NCBI GenBank assembly: GCA_019347645.1
Contig: JAHWKZ010000033.1
Span: 1-12,669, forward strand
DNA: 12,669 nucleotides
Direction: 5' to 3'
Source: Gemmatimonadota bacterium
GTDB lineage: Bacteria > Gemmatimonadota > Gemmatimonadetes > JACCXV01 > JAHWKZ01
In this document: one piece after another, positions 1 through 7,401 of the stretch
Layout of the letters: each line of letters starts with the position of its first letter
How positions within the stretch are numbered: the stretch's first letter is position 1
The notes under the pieces: generated by a model
Seen by the model: only the letters and a program-made list of their open reading frames with translations
The model's database searches: none
What the model was told of the DNA's origin: nothing
Made by a program: the position numbers and the translations under genes

Positions 1-1
1 C

Positions 2-415
2 GACCAGCGCGGCGCGGTCCAGGCCGAGCTCGCCTACGACCGCCTCTTCGCCGACGAAGGTGTCGACGAGGAGGAGATCGTGTACAACGTGGCGTTCTCG
101 TGGTGGCTCCCGTCGAACTTCATCCCAATCCTGGAGATCAACGGCGTGACGCCGCTCGGCGACGAGGAGGAAGCGGGCCATGAAGACGAGGAGGGGGAGC
201 ACCACGACTCGCTCGTCCCCGCCCGTCCGAGGCCTCTCGTCCCCGCCCACGGCGGTACCGACGCCGGCGAGGGCACCCTGATCGCGGGCACGATCGGGTT
301 CCGCTACGGGTTCGCCAACGGCCAGCAGTGGGGGGCCGGCGTCCAGGTTCCCTTCATGGGAGACGATCCGTTCGACGTGCGCCTCGTCGCGGGCGGGATC
401 ATCCACCTCGACTGA
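2..415 (+). CDS. Outer-membrane beta-barrel protein, C-terminal part (5' end outside window)
   Basis: The frame is open from the left edge and ends in TGA at 413-415, so the true start lies upstream. The visible 137 residues alternate hydrophobic and polar residues in barrel-like strands (for example YNVAFSWWLP, FIPILEINGVTPL, GTIGFRYGF, WGAGVQVPF, VRLVAGGIIHL) and stop just after the last strand, as outer-membrane barrels do. The pattern resembles the MetA-pathway/transporter-like barrel families, but that family assignment is inferred from style only. Between two strands (about residues 53-90 of the visible part) is a long loop rich in Glu, Asp and His (EEEAGHEDEEGEHHD) followed by a Pro/Arg stretch; it would probably face outside and could bind cations. 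A small cysteine-rich gene follows about 100 bp downstream on the same strand. Confidence 0.7.
   Translation, partial: DQRGAVQAELAYDRLFADEGVDEEEIVYNVAFSWWLPSNFIPILEINGVTPLGDEEEAGHEDEEGEHHDSLVPARPRPLVPAHGGTDAGEGTLIAGTIGFRYGFANGQQWGAGVQVPFMGDDPFDVRLVAGGIIHLD
212..248 (+). repeat. 13-bp direct repeat inside the barrel-protein loop
   Basis: The sequence CTCGTCCCCGCCC occurs at 212-224 and again at 236-248, a 24-bp period that keeps frame and gives LVPA twice in the Pro/Arg part of the loop. It looks like a small in-frame tandem duplication in a variable surface loop. Confidence 0.55.
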
Positions 416-518
416 GGGATCGGCCGGTTGTCCGACATCGAACCGCCATCCGGGCAGCGGCTCCACATACTGACGATCCGGGACGAAGAGAGCGACTCGG
501 ATCGAAGGGAGGCGGATC

Positions 519-656
519 ATGGCGGAGAACGAGTGTCCGGTTTGTGGAAAGTCGAGGGAGGAGTGGCCCGACCCCGCGGGCTACGTCCAGAGGGGCGAGC
601 GCTACTGCTGTCGGGGATGCGCCGAGAGCACCGGCTGCACCTGCGAAGAGGGGTGA
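519..656 (+). CDS. Small cysteine-rich metallothionein-like zinc-binding protein (45 aa)
   Basis: This is a short gene of 45 residues. ATG at 519 is preceded by a strong ribosome site (AAGGGAGG, about 505-512). The protein has seven cysteines: a CPVC knuckle at residues 6-9, CC at 30-31, C34, C40 and C42. The segment YCCRGCAESTGCTC resembles the C-terminal half of bacterial metallothioneins (BmtA/SmtA type), where YCC..CA..GC.C ligands hold a zinc cluster; that resemblance is pattern recognition, not a search result. No signal peptide or membrane segment is visible, so it is probably cytosolic. It points toward the convergent dppC gene, with an inverted repeat between them. Alternatives are a single-zinc-ribbon protein of unknown role. 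Coding status is well supported by the ribosome site and cysteine pattern; the exact metal is unknown. Confidence 0.7.
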   Translation: MAENECPVCGKSREEWPDPAGYVQRGERYCCRGCAESTGCTCEEG

Positions 657-661
657 CCGGG

Positions 662-699
662 GCTCCACCGGTTCGTCGGGAGGTCGGGTCCCGTGGAGC
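662..699. terminator. Inverted repeat between convergent genes, possible bidirectional terminator
   Basis: The arms GCTCCAC (662-668) and GTGGAGC (693-699) are perfect complements. Inside them GGGA (678-681) pairs with TCCC (689-692), giving a long stem between the ends of the small cysteine-rich gene and dppC, touching the dppC stop. There is no clear T-run on either side, so termination is plausible only from position. Confidence 0.3.
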
Positions 700-1553
700 T
701 ATTCGGGCCGCGCAGCCGCCCCCGCGCGACCGCGGAGCCGCGGGTCCATGGCGTCGCGGAGGCCGTCGCCGAAGAGGTTGAAACCGAGGACGACCAGACC
801 GATCGCCAGCCCCGGGAACACCGAGATCCAGGGCGCGGTCCGCAGGAAGTCGCGACCGTCGGCGATCATCGAGCCCCAGGAGGGAGTCGGTGGCTGGGCG
901 CCGAGACCGATGAAGGAGAGCGCCGCCTCCAGCAGGATGGCGCTGGCCATGCCGAGGGTGACGGCGATGATGGCGGGGGCGATGCACGAGGGAAGGACGT
1001 GGCGGACGAGGATCCGGAGGTCGTTCATCCCGAGCGCCCGAGCGGCCTGGACGAAGTCGAGCTCGCGGACGACCAGCGCCTGCGAGCGGACCAGCCGCGC
1101 CATTCCCGCCCAGCCGACCACGCCGATCGCCACGAAGACGACGACCAGCGATGGCTGGAACGCGGCGGTGATCGCGATCAGCAGCAGCAGTGTGGGGAAG
1201 GCGAGGGTGACGTCCGCCAGGCGCATGACGAGGGTCTCGATCCTGCCGCCGTAGTAGCCGCTGACAACGCCCAACGCGACCCCCAGCGAGAAGGCGATGG
1301 CCTGGGAGGCGACCCCGACCATGAGCGAGATCCGCGCCCCGTAGAGCACCCGCGAGAGGATGTCGCGGCCGAAGGAGTCGGTCCCGAACCAGTGCGACCA
1401 GGACGGATCCTGCAGGCTCCGCGTCAGGTCCTGCCGGAGGGGGTCGTAGGGCGCCAACCAGGGGCCGGCGATCCCCAGGACGAGGAGGACCGCGCACAGC
1501 GCCGCGCCCGTCATGGCGAGCCGGTTGCGCTCGAGGGCCTTCCAGAGCTCCAT
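699..1553 (-). CDS. dppC: ABC transporter permease, DppC/OppC/NikC family
   Basis: The 284-residue protein is an inner-membrane permease of the peptide/nickel ABC uptake family. Residues 1-35 are the family N-terminus with the first membrane helix (about 12-33). The GTDSFGRDILSRVLYGAR motif (57-74), hallmark of DppC/OppC, follows, and helices at about 78-100, 115-130, 133-152, 190-215 and 244-262 form the binding-protein-dependent transport domain. The EAA loop that docks on the ATPase is at about 169-189 (QAARALGMNDLRILVRHVLP). The ATG at 1553 overlaps the upstream dppB stop (TGATG), so translation is coupled. Length is normal for the family. No ATPase (DppD/F) or periplasmic binding protein gene follows, so the substrate cannot be read from context; short peptides are likeliest, nickel is possible. 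Confidence 0.93.
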   Translation of the reverse strand: MELWKALERNRLAMTGAALCAVLLVLGIAGPWLAPYDPLRQDLTRSLQDPSWSHWFGTDSFGRDILSRVLYGARISLMVGVASQAIAFSLGVALGVVSGYYGGRIETLVMRLADVTLAFPTLLLLIAITAAFQPSLVVVFVAIGVVGWAGMARLVRSQALVVRELDFVQAARALGMNDLRILVRHVLPSCIAPAIIAVTLGMASAILLEAALSFIGLGAQPPTPSWGSMIADGRDFLRTAPWISVFPGLAIGLVVLGFNLFGDGLRDAMDPRLRGRAGAAARPE

Positions 1554-2485
1554 CAGGACCGCTCGTAGCGGATCCGCGGGTCGAGCCAGCCGTACAGGAG
1601 GTCGACCAGCAGGTTCACCAGCACGAAGACGATCGCCAGGAACAGCACCGTCCCCTGGATGACCGGCAGATCGCGCTTCAGGATGGCGTTGAGCGCGAAG
1701 CGGCCGATCCCCGGCCAGGCGAAGATCGACTCGGTCAGCACCGACCCCGACAGGTAGGCCCCGAAGTCGAGCCCGATGGCGGTGATGACCGGAATCAGCG
1801 CCGCCTTGAGCGCGTGTCTTCCGATCACCGTCCATTCGGGGAGACCCTTGGCGCGCGCCGTCCGGACGTAGTCGAGACGGATCACCTCGAGCATCGACGA
1901 GCGGGTGAGGCGAGCGATGTAGGCGGTCGAGCGCATGCCCAGGGTGAGCGCCGGGAGCACGAGGTAGGGCAACGCCCCGCCGCCGTAGCCCGAAGGGGGC
2001 AACACCCCCCACTGGACCGCCACCACCAGGATCAGGATCAGGCCCACCCAGTAGACCGGGAAGGAGATCCCCAGGAACGCGAACGTCATGCCCATCCCGT
2101 CGATCCAGGTCGACTGCTTCACGGCGCTGACGACGCCGATCAGGACCCCCGAGAGCGTGGCGAAGAGCATCGCCACGCTGGCCAGGTACAGCGTCTTCGG
2201 GAAGTGCTCGAGGATTCCGTCGAGGACCGGCTGACGAGTGTGGTAGGACCGGCCCCAGTCGCCCTGGACCAATCCGGCGACGTAGTGGTAGAACTGGCTC
2301 CAGACCGGTTCGTCGAGGTGGAGCTCGGCGCGGAGGCGCTCGAGGGTGGCCGCGTCGAAACGGTCGCCGACCATCGCCATCACCGGATCGCCCGGCGCGA
2401 TGTAGAGGAGCACGAACGTGACCACGAGCACCCCGAACAGGACCGGGATGGTGTGGAGGATGCGCTTGAGCGCGTACTGGAGCAT
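1553..2485 (-). CDS. dppB: ABC transporter permease, DppB/OppB/NikB family
   Basis: The 310-residue inner-membrane permease pairs with DppC. The N-terminus MLQYALKRILHTIPVLFGV is the family's usual first helix, followed by the periplasmic segment with APGDPV (30-35) and LHLDEPVWSQF (56-66). Further helices lie at about 99-121, 132-157, 170-190, 228-250 and 277-299. The EAA loop is at about 208-230 (RTARAKGLPEWTVIGRHALK), and the C-terminus ends with the typical LYGWLDPRIRY. The ATG at 2485 fits the family start; its ribosome site is weak. The gene is first in a two-gene operon reading leftward and is divergent from the M1 peptidase across a 117-bp gap in which I see no convincing promoter on either strand. 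Confidence 0.93.
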   Translation of the reverse strand: MLQYALKRILHTIPVLFGVLVVTFVLLYIAPGDPVMAMVGDRFDAATLERLRAELHLDEPVWSQFYHYVAGLVQGDWGRSYHTRQPVLDGILEHFPKTLYLASVAMLFATLSGVLIGVVSAVKQSTWIDGMGMTFAFLGISFPVYWVGLILILVVAVQWGVLPPSGYGGGALPYLVLPALTLGMRSTAYIARLTRSSMLEVIRLDYVRTARAKGLPEWTVIGRHALKAALIPVITAIGLDFGAYLSGSVLTESIFAWPGIGRFALNAILKRDLPVIQGTVLFLAIVFVLVNLLVDLLYGWLDPRIRYERS

Positions 2486-2602
2486 GCGGGAGGGGCCGCC
2501 TCGCTGGAGATCGCGTCGAAGACGACGAAACGTATCGAACCCGGATTCCGGCGCGCAACGCGACGCGTGCCGATCCACCGGTTCCCGAAGGAGGTTGCAC
2601 CC

Positions 2603-4504
2603 GTGACCCCGTTCCGAAAGCTGGCCACCGCGACGGCGGCCGCATTGGCGCTCGCCGCGCCCGCCCCCGCCCAGACGCCCGCCGACGAGGCCGTCGACGC
2701 CCGGTTCCAGACGCCCGACCTGCCGGCGCCGAACGCGTACCGGGCGGCGACCGGCCGGCCCGGCCCCGGGTATTGGCAGCAGCGGGTGGACTACGACATC
2801 CGGGCGACGCTCGATCCGACGACCCACACGATCACCGGCTCGGAGACGATCACCTACGCGAACCGCTCGCCCGACACGCTGGCGTATCTCTGGCTCCAGC
2901 TCGACCAGAACCTCTTCGCGGCGGGGAGCCAGGGCGCGCAGACCTTCCCCCAGGAGGGGCGCTTCGGCGGCTCGGGCGTCGGCGGCGGGTACACGATCTC
3001 CCGGGTGGCGGGGCCCGACGGGGCGGGGCTGGAGCACCGGATCGTCGACACCCAGATGCGGGTCGATCTCGCCCGGCCGCTCCCGCCCGGGGAGGCGACG
3101 ACGCTCTCCATCGACTGGTCGTTCCGAGTCCCGGAGACGGGCGCCGATCGGATGGGGCGCGAGGGCGACCACTACGTGATCGCCCAGTGGTACCCGCGCC
3201 TGGCGGTCTACGACGACGTCGACGGGTGGAACACCCTCCCCTACCTCGGGCAGGGCGAGTTCTACCTGGAGTACGGCGACTTCGACGTCGAGCTGACCGT
3301 CCCGGCGACGTACCTCGTGGGCGCGACCGGGTCGCTGGAGAACCCGGGCGAGGTCCTGACCGCGACCCAGCGCGAGCGGCTGGAGCGGGCGCGAGCGGGC
3401 GAGGTCGTCCAGGTCGTCGCGCGGGAGGAGCTCTCCGACAAGACCGCCATCCGGCCGCGGACCGAGGGGACGCTGACGTGGCGCTTCCGGGCCGAGAACG
3501 TCCGCGACGTGGCGTGGGCGGCCAGCCCGCAGGTGGTGTGGGACGCCACCTCGGCCTCCGGAGAGACGCTCGTCCACGCGCTCTACCGCCCCGACGCGGC
3601 GGCCTGGCGCGAGGCGGCGGAGATGACCCGCCATTCGATCGACTTCTATTCGGAGATGCTGATGGACTACCCCTATCCCACCGCCACGGCCGTCGAAGGG
3701 CCGGTGTTCGGGATGGAGTACCCGATGATCGTGTTCGTCGCCCCGGAATCGAGCCGCGCGGGGCTGTTCGACGTGCTCGACCACGAGTGGGGCCACATGT
3801 GGTATCCGATGATCGTCGGAACCGACGAGCGGCGCCACGCGTGGATGGACGAGGGTATCGACACCTTCGTCAACCAGTTCAGCAAGGCGGCCTACTTTCC
3901 GGAGAGCGAGCCGTTCCTGCTGACCGTGGCGCAGTACGCCCAGGCGATCCGCGCCTTCCCCGAACAGCCGCTGGGGACGCGGCCGGACCTGTTCGCCAGC
4001 CAGACCGCGCTCGGGATCGGCGCCTACATCAAGCCCGCGGTGATGCTGAACGCGCTGCGCGAGCTGGCCGGCGCGGAGGCCTTCGACCCCGCGCTCGCGG
4101 CGTTCACCCGGACCTGGGCCTACCGGCATCCGAAGCCGGCCGATTTCCTGCGCTTCATGGAGGACGAGCTCGGCCTGCAGCTGGGGACGTTCTGGTGGAG
4201 TTGGATCCACACCACCGCCACCAGCGACGTCGCCATCCTCGGGCAGGACCAGAGCCGGGCGGGCGAGACGTGGAAGGTGGTGGTGACCGTGGACCAGCGG
4301 GGCGAGCTGGTGATGCCGGCCCGGGTGGTGGCCACCACGGCCACCGGGGCCCGGGACACGGTGACGATCCCCGCCGAGGCGTTCTACGGCACCGACCGCG
4401 CCACCGCCACGCTCTACCTGCCGGAGCGGGCCGAGCGGATCACAGTCAACGAGGGACCGGCGTGGGGCGACGTGAACCCGCGGAACAACATCTGGACGCG
4501 GTGA
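2603..4504 (+). CDS. Secreted M1-family zinc aminopeptidase
   Basis: The 633-residue metallopeptidase starts at GTG 2603, chosen because AAGGAGG (2588-2594) stands 8 bp before it and a signal peptide follows at once (residues 1-24, TPFRKLATATAAALALAAPAPAQ). The exported part has an N-terminal beta domain (about 50-230; VDYDIRATLD, ITGSETITYANRS). The M1 signature follows: exopeptidase motif GMEY at 370-373, zinc motif HEWGH at 394-398, and the third ligand Glu417 in WMDEG, exactly 18 residues after HEXXH. A C-terminal region with beta strands (about 545-633) closes it. It should remove N-terminal residues from peptides in the periplasm or outside. It is divergent from the dpp-type permeases, so extracellular peptide breakdown followed by uptake is an attractive but unproven link. 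hypF begins 50 bp downstream. Confidence 0.93.
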   Translation: MTPFRKLATATAAALALAAPAPAQTPADEAVDARFQTPDLPAPNAYRAATGRPGPGYWQQRVDYDIRATLDPTTHTITGSETITYANRSPDTLAYLWLQLDQNLFAAGSQGAQTFPQEGRFGGSGVGGGYTISRVAGPDGAGLEHRIVDTQMRVDLARPLPPGEATTLSIDWSFRVPETGADRMGREGDHYVIAQWYPRLAVYDDVDGWNTLPYLGQGEFYLEYGDFDVELTVPATYLVGATGSLENPGEVLTATQRERLERARAGEVVQVVAREELSDKTAIRPRTEGTLTWRFRAENVRDVAWAASPQVVWDATSASGETLVHALYRPDAAAWREAAEMTRHSIDFYSEMLMDYPYPTATAVEGPVFGMEYPMIVFVAPESSRAGLFDVLDHEWGHMWYPMIVGTDERRHAWMDEGIDTFVNQFSKAAYFPESEPFLLTVAQYAQAIRAFPEQPLGTRPDLFASQTALGIGAYIKPAVMLNALRELAGAEAFDPALAAFTRTWAYRHPKPADFLRFMEDELGLQLGTFWWSWIHTTATSDVAILGQDQSRAGETWKVVVTVDQRGELVMPARVVATTATGARDTVTIPAEAFYGTDRATATLYLPERAERITVNEGPAWGDVNPRNNIWTR

Positions 4505-4554
4505 ACCGGTGAGATCGATCCGCCCGTAGCGTTGCACTCCTTCCTTCCGCTCCC

Positions 4555-6879
4555 ATGATCCGTCGTCTAGTCACCGTCCGCGGGATCGTCCAGGGCGTCG
4601 GCTTCCGACCGTTCGTCTTCAACCTCGCCGAGCGGCTTGGCCTGGTCGGCACGGTCCTGAACGACTCCCTCGGGGTGGAGATCGATGTCGAGGGAGGACC
4701 CGAGGCGGTCGAGGCGTTCGTCCGGGCTCTCGAGGAGGACGCGCCTCCGCTGGCGGTGATCCAGGACGTGGCGGTCGAGACCGCCGAGCTCGCGGGCCAC
4801 GCGGCGTTCCGGATCGTGAAGAGCGCGACCGGCGCCGCTCGGCGGACCCTGGTGAGCCCCGACGTGGGGACGTGCGAGGACTGCCTGCGGGAGATGCGCG
4901 ACCCCTCCGACCGCCGCTACCGATATCCCTTCCTCAACTGCACGAACTGCGGCCCTCGATTCACGATCGTCGAGGACATTCCGTACGATCGGGCGAACAC
5001 GTCGATGAAGGCGTTTCCGATGTGCGACCCGTGCCGGGCGGAGTACGAAGACCCGCGTGACCGCCGCTTCCACGCCCAGCCGACGGCCTGCCCGGCGTGC
5101 GGGCCGTCGCTGGCCTGGATCGCCCCGGGGGAGCCGCGCCTCCGCGGCCACGCCGCGCTCGAACGGGCGGTGGCGCGGCTCAGGGAGGGACGGATCGTGG
5201 CGGTCAAGGGACTCGGCGGCTACCACCTGGCGTGCGACGCGACCGACGAGGAGGCCGTCGCCCGGCTGCGGCGCCGGAAGCACCGTGAGGCGAGGCCTCT
5301 GGCGCTGATGGTGGCCGATCTCGCCGCCGCCCGGCAGCTGGGCGAGGTCGAGCCCCCCGCGGAGGCCGCCCTGAGCTCGATCCGGCGGCCGATCGCGCTG
5401 CTCCCGAAGCGGCCGGACGCGGACCTCGCGCCCTCCGTGGCCCCGGGCGTGCCGACTGTGGGCGTCATGCTTCCCTACACCCCGCTCCACACGCTTCTCC
5501 TGGAGGGGTTCGACGGCCCCCTCGTGATGACCAGCGGGAACCTCACCGACGAGCCGATGGCGTACCAGGACGCCGAGGCGATCGAGCGGCTGGGGCCGAT
5601 CGCCGACGCGTTCCTGACCCACGACCGCGCCATCGTGATGCGCTGCGACGACAGCGTGGTGCGGTGGACCCGCCGGCGGCCGCTGATGATCCGCCGCGCT
5701 CGCGGCTACGCGCCCCAGCCGGTCTTCCTTTCCCCGCCGGCGCCCACGCCGGTCCTGGCCCTCGGCGGGCACCAGAAGAACGCGATCTGCCTGGCCCGGG
5801 AGGAGCACGCCTTCGGGAGCCATCACCTGGGCGACCTCGACACTCCGGAGGCCGTGGCCGCGCTCGAGGAAGCGGTCGGCCATTACGAGCGGCTGTTCGA
5901 GATCGAGCCGGAGGTCGTCGCCTGCGACCTCCACCCCGACTACCGCTCGTCCCGCCTCGCCGTAGAGATCGCCGAGGGGCGCGGGCTGCCGCTCGTCCGC
6001 GTCCAGCACCACCATGCCCATGCCGCCAGCGTCGCCGCCGAGCACGGGTTGACCGGGCCGTTCCTCGGGATCGCGCTGGACGGGACTGGCCTCGGGACCG
6101 ACGCCACGATCTGGGGCTTCGAGTTTCTCGAGGTCGACGGCGGGCGGATGCGCCGGCTGGGGCACCTCCAGAGGGTCCCGATGCCCGGCGGCGAGGCGGC
6201 GGTGAGGGCGCCGTGGCGGATGGCGTGCGCGTGGCTGTCGGCCGCGTTCGGCGAAATCCCGGAGATGCCGCTCGGTTTCCTCGACCGCCTCGACCGCGAC
6301 GCGTGGGACCTCCTCGCCCGGGCGGTCGAGCGGGGCGTGAATGCGCCGCTCTGCTCGAGCGCCGGGCGTCTCTTCGACGCGGTGGCGGCGATCGCGGGGC
6401 TGCGGGACGTGGCCGACTACGAGGGCCAGCCGGCGATCGAGCTCGAGGGCGAGGCGGCGAAGGTCCTCGATCCCGTCGACGGGGACCTGTCCGAACCGTG
6501 GCCGTTCGAGATCGTCGAGGCGGCGCCGTGGGAAGACGGGGAGGAGGAGCCGGGGCGGGCGGGGTTCGAGGTCCGCTTCACCCCGGCGATCGCGGCGATC
6601 GTCGAGGCGCTGGCCGGCGGCGTCGGGTTGCCGACGATCGCCGCCCGCTTCCACGCCACCGTCGTCCATGCGGTGGTGGACGGCGCCGATCGCGCCCGCG
6701 AGCGCTCCGGACTCGACACCGTCGCCCTCTCCGGCGGCACCTTCCAGAACGCGATCGTCCTCGAGCGGTCGATCGAGAGGCTCTCGGCCCGCGGGTTCGA
6801 CGTCCGGATCAACGAGCGGGTCCCGCCGAACGACGGCGGGATCGCGCTCGGCCAGGCCGGGGTCGCGGCCGCGGGATAA
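4555..6879 (+). CDS. hypF: HypF, carbamoyltransferase for [NiFe]-hydrogenase cyanide ligand synthesis
   Basis: HypF converts carbamoyl phosphate and ATP to carbamoyl-adenylate and passes the carbamoyl group to the C-terminal Cys of HypE. All domains are in the 774 residues. The acylphosphatase domain comes first (GIVQGVGFRPF, residues 10-20, with Arg18 and Asn36 at the active-site spacing). Next are four Cys pairs for two zinc fingers (C107/C110, C129/C132, C157/C160, C179/C182). The YrdC-like domain begins near KGLGGYHLACD (218-228). The Kae1-like domain has HHHAH at 485-489, LDGTGLGTD near 503-511 and SGGTFQN at 726-732. Length is normal. ATG 4555 fits the family N-terminus, but the 50 bp upstream hold a pyrimidine-rich stretch and no Shine-Dalgarno sequence. 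It is separated from the other hyp genes by about 1.4 kb. Confidence 0.97.
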   Translation: MIRRLVTVRGIVQGVGFRPFVFNLAERLGLVGTVLNDSLGVEIDVEGGPEAVEAFVRALEEDAPPLAVIQDVAVETAELAGHAAFRIVKSATGAARRTLVSPDVGTCEDCLREMRDPSDRRYRYPFLNCTNCGPRFTIVEDIPYDRANTSMKAFPMCDPCRAEYEDPRDRRFHAQPTACPACGPSLAWIAPGEPRLRGHAALERAVARLREGRIVAVKGLGGYHLACDATDEEAVARLRRRKHREARPLALMVADLAAARQLGEVEPPAEAALSSIRRPIALLPKRPDADLAPSVAPGVPTVGVMLPYTPLHTLLLEGFDGPLVMTSGNLTDEPMAYQDAEAIERLGPIADAFLTHDRAIVMRCDDSVVRWTRRRPLMIRRARGYAPQPVFLSPPAPTPVLALGGHQKNAICLAREEHAFGSHHLGDLDTPEAVAALEEAVGHYERLFEIEPEVVACDLHPDYRSSRLAVEIAEGRGLPLVRVQHHHAHAASVAAEHGLTGPFLGIALDGTGLGTDATIWGFEFLEVDGGRMRRLGHLQRVPMPGGEAAVRAPWRMACAWLSAAFGEIPEMPLGFLDRLDRDAWDLLARAVERGVNAPLCSSAGRLFDAVAAIAGLRDVADYEGQPAIELEGEAAKVLDPVDGDLSEPWPFEIVEAAPWEDGEEEPGRAGFEVRFTPAIAAIVEALAGGVGLPTIAARFHATVVHAVVDGADRARERSGLDTVALSGGTFQNAIVLERSIERLSARGFDVRINERVPPNDGGIALGQAGVAAAG

Positions 6880-6931
6880 TCCGGCGGCGATCGAGTCGAT
6901 TTTCCCGCTCGTCGGACCGTCGGGATCGCGG

Positions 6932-6957
6932 TTGATCCACCCGAAGTGTGTTATCGT
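6932..6957 (+). promoter_or_regulatory. Possible promoter of the HxlR-type regulator gene
   Basis: An extended -10 sequence, TG-T-TATCGT (6949-6957), matches four of six -10 positions and has the upstream TG. TTGATC at 6932-6937 resembles a -35 but sits only 14 bp away, so the extended -10 would have to carry the activity. It would leave a leader of about 30 nt before ATG 6994. Confidence 0.2.
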
Positions 6958-6993
6958 GATGGCGAGATGGATTCCGCTCCGACGGGAGGGACG

Positions 6994-7341
6994 ATGGCGA
7001 CGAAGGGAGGGTGCGGCTGCGCGGCGCCGGCCACCGCGGCCGTGGATCGCTGTTACTGCACGGTGGACGATCTCGTCCACGCCATCGGGCGCAAGTACAC
7101 CCTTCCGGTGCTCGTCCGGATCGGGGGCGGGACAGCTCGTTTCACCCGTCTCCAGCGCGCGCTCGGGGTCTCCTCGTCCACGCTCAGCGAGACGCTGGAC
7201 GACCTGATCCGGGTCGGCCTGGTGCATCGAACCGTCCTCGACGACCGACCCCCCTCCACCGAATACGCGCTCACCGCCGCGGGAAAGGCGCTGCGGGAGC
7301 GCCTGCGACCGTTGCTCGAGCGCGTCCGTGCGATGGAATAG
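6994..7341 (+). CDS. HxlR-family winged-helix transcriptional regulator with CXC-X10-CXC N-terminus
   Basis: The 115-residue DNA-binding protein matches the HxlR family: helix LVHAIGRKYTLPVLVRI, then RFTRLQRAL, recognition helix VSSSTLSETLDDLIRVGLVHR (about 55-75), and wing STEYALTAAGKAL. Three in-frame ATGs exist (6946, 6967, 6994); I chose 6994 because GGGAGGG (6984-6990) lies just before it and the extra upstream residues are not family-like. HxlR proteins usually have one N-terminal Cys at the position of CYC here, and several (YodB, HypR) sense thiol stress with it. This one has four: C7, C9, C20 and C22, suggesting metal binding or disulfide switching. It precedes a membrane-protein gene it may control. 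An inverted repeat follows the stop codon, and part of the same sequence overlaps this gene's ribosome site, which suggests autoregulation. Confidence 0.88.
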   Translation: MATKGGCGCAAPATAAVDRCYCTVDDLVHAIGRKYTLPVLVRIGGGTARFTRLQRALGVSSSTLSETLDDLIRVGLVHRTVLDDRPPSTEYALTAAGKALRERLRPLLERVRAME

Positions 7342-7343
7342 AG

Positions 7344-7363
7344 TCCGACGGGAATCCGTCGGA
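7344..7363. repeat. Perfect 8-bp palindrome, candidate operator between regulator and membrane gene
   Basis: TCCGACGG (7344-7351) and CCGTCGGA (7356-7363) are perfect complements around GAAT, starting two bases after the regulator stop. No T-run follows, so it is not a standard terminator. The left arm plus GA (TCCGACGGGA) is repeated exactly at 6978-6987 over the regulator's ribosome site. Half-sites CGTCGGA/G lie at 6910-6916 and 6918-6924 upstream of that gene, and TTCGACGGGAA occurs at 8153-8163. This layout suits an operator for the HxlR protein, though an mRNA hairpin is also possible. Confidence 0.45.
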
Positions 7364-7401
7364 TGGAGAAACCGCGCCTCGAACGAGAGGAGCCCAACCC
7401 C

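Noticed and set aside
1553..4537. A 994-codon open frame on the minus strand running from dppB through the whole M1 peptidase gene
   Set aside because: Only the dppB part is coding. The rest is antisense to a clear M1 peptidase and is open because GC-rich codons rarely give stops on the opposite strand; its translation is low-complexity Arg/Gly/Pro/Val.
4505..4554. A promoter or leader element just before hypF
   Set aside because: TTGCAC at 4532-4537 and TAGCGT at 4527-4532 cannot form a properly spaced pair upstream of the start; no supportable site.
6946..6993. Earlier ATG starts (6946, 6967) for the HxlR regulator
   Set aside because: They lack a ribosome site and add residues not seen in the family; 6994 has GGGAGGG just upstream.
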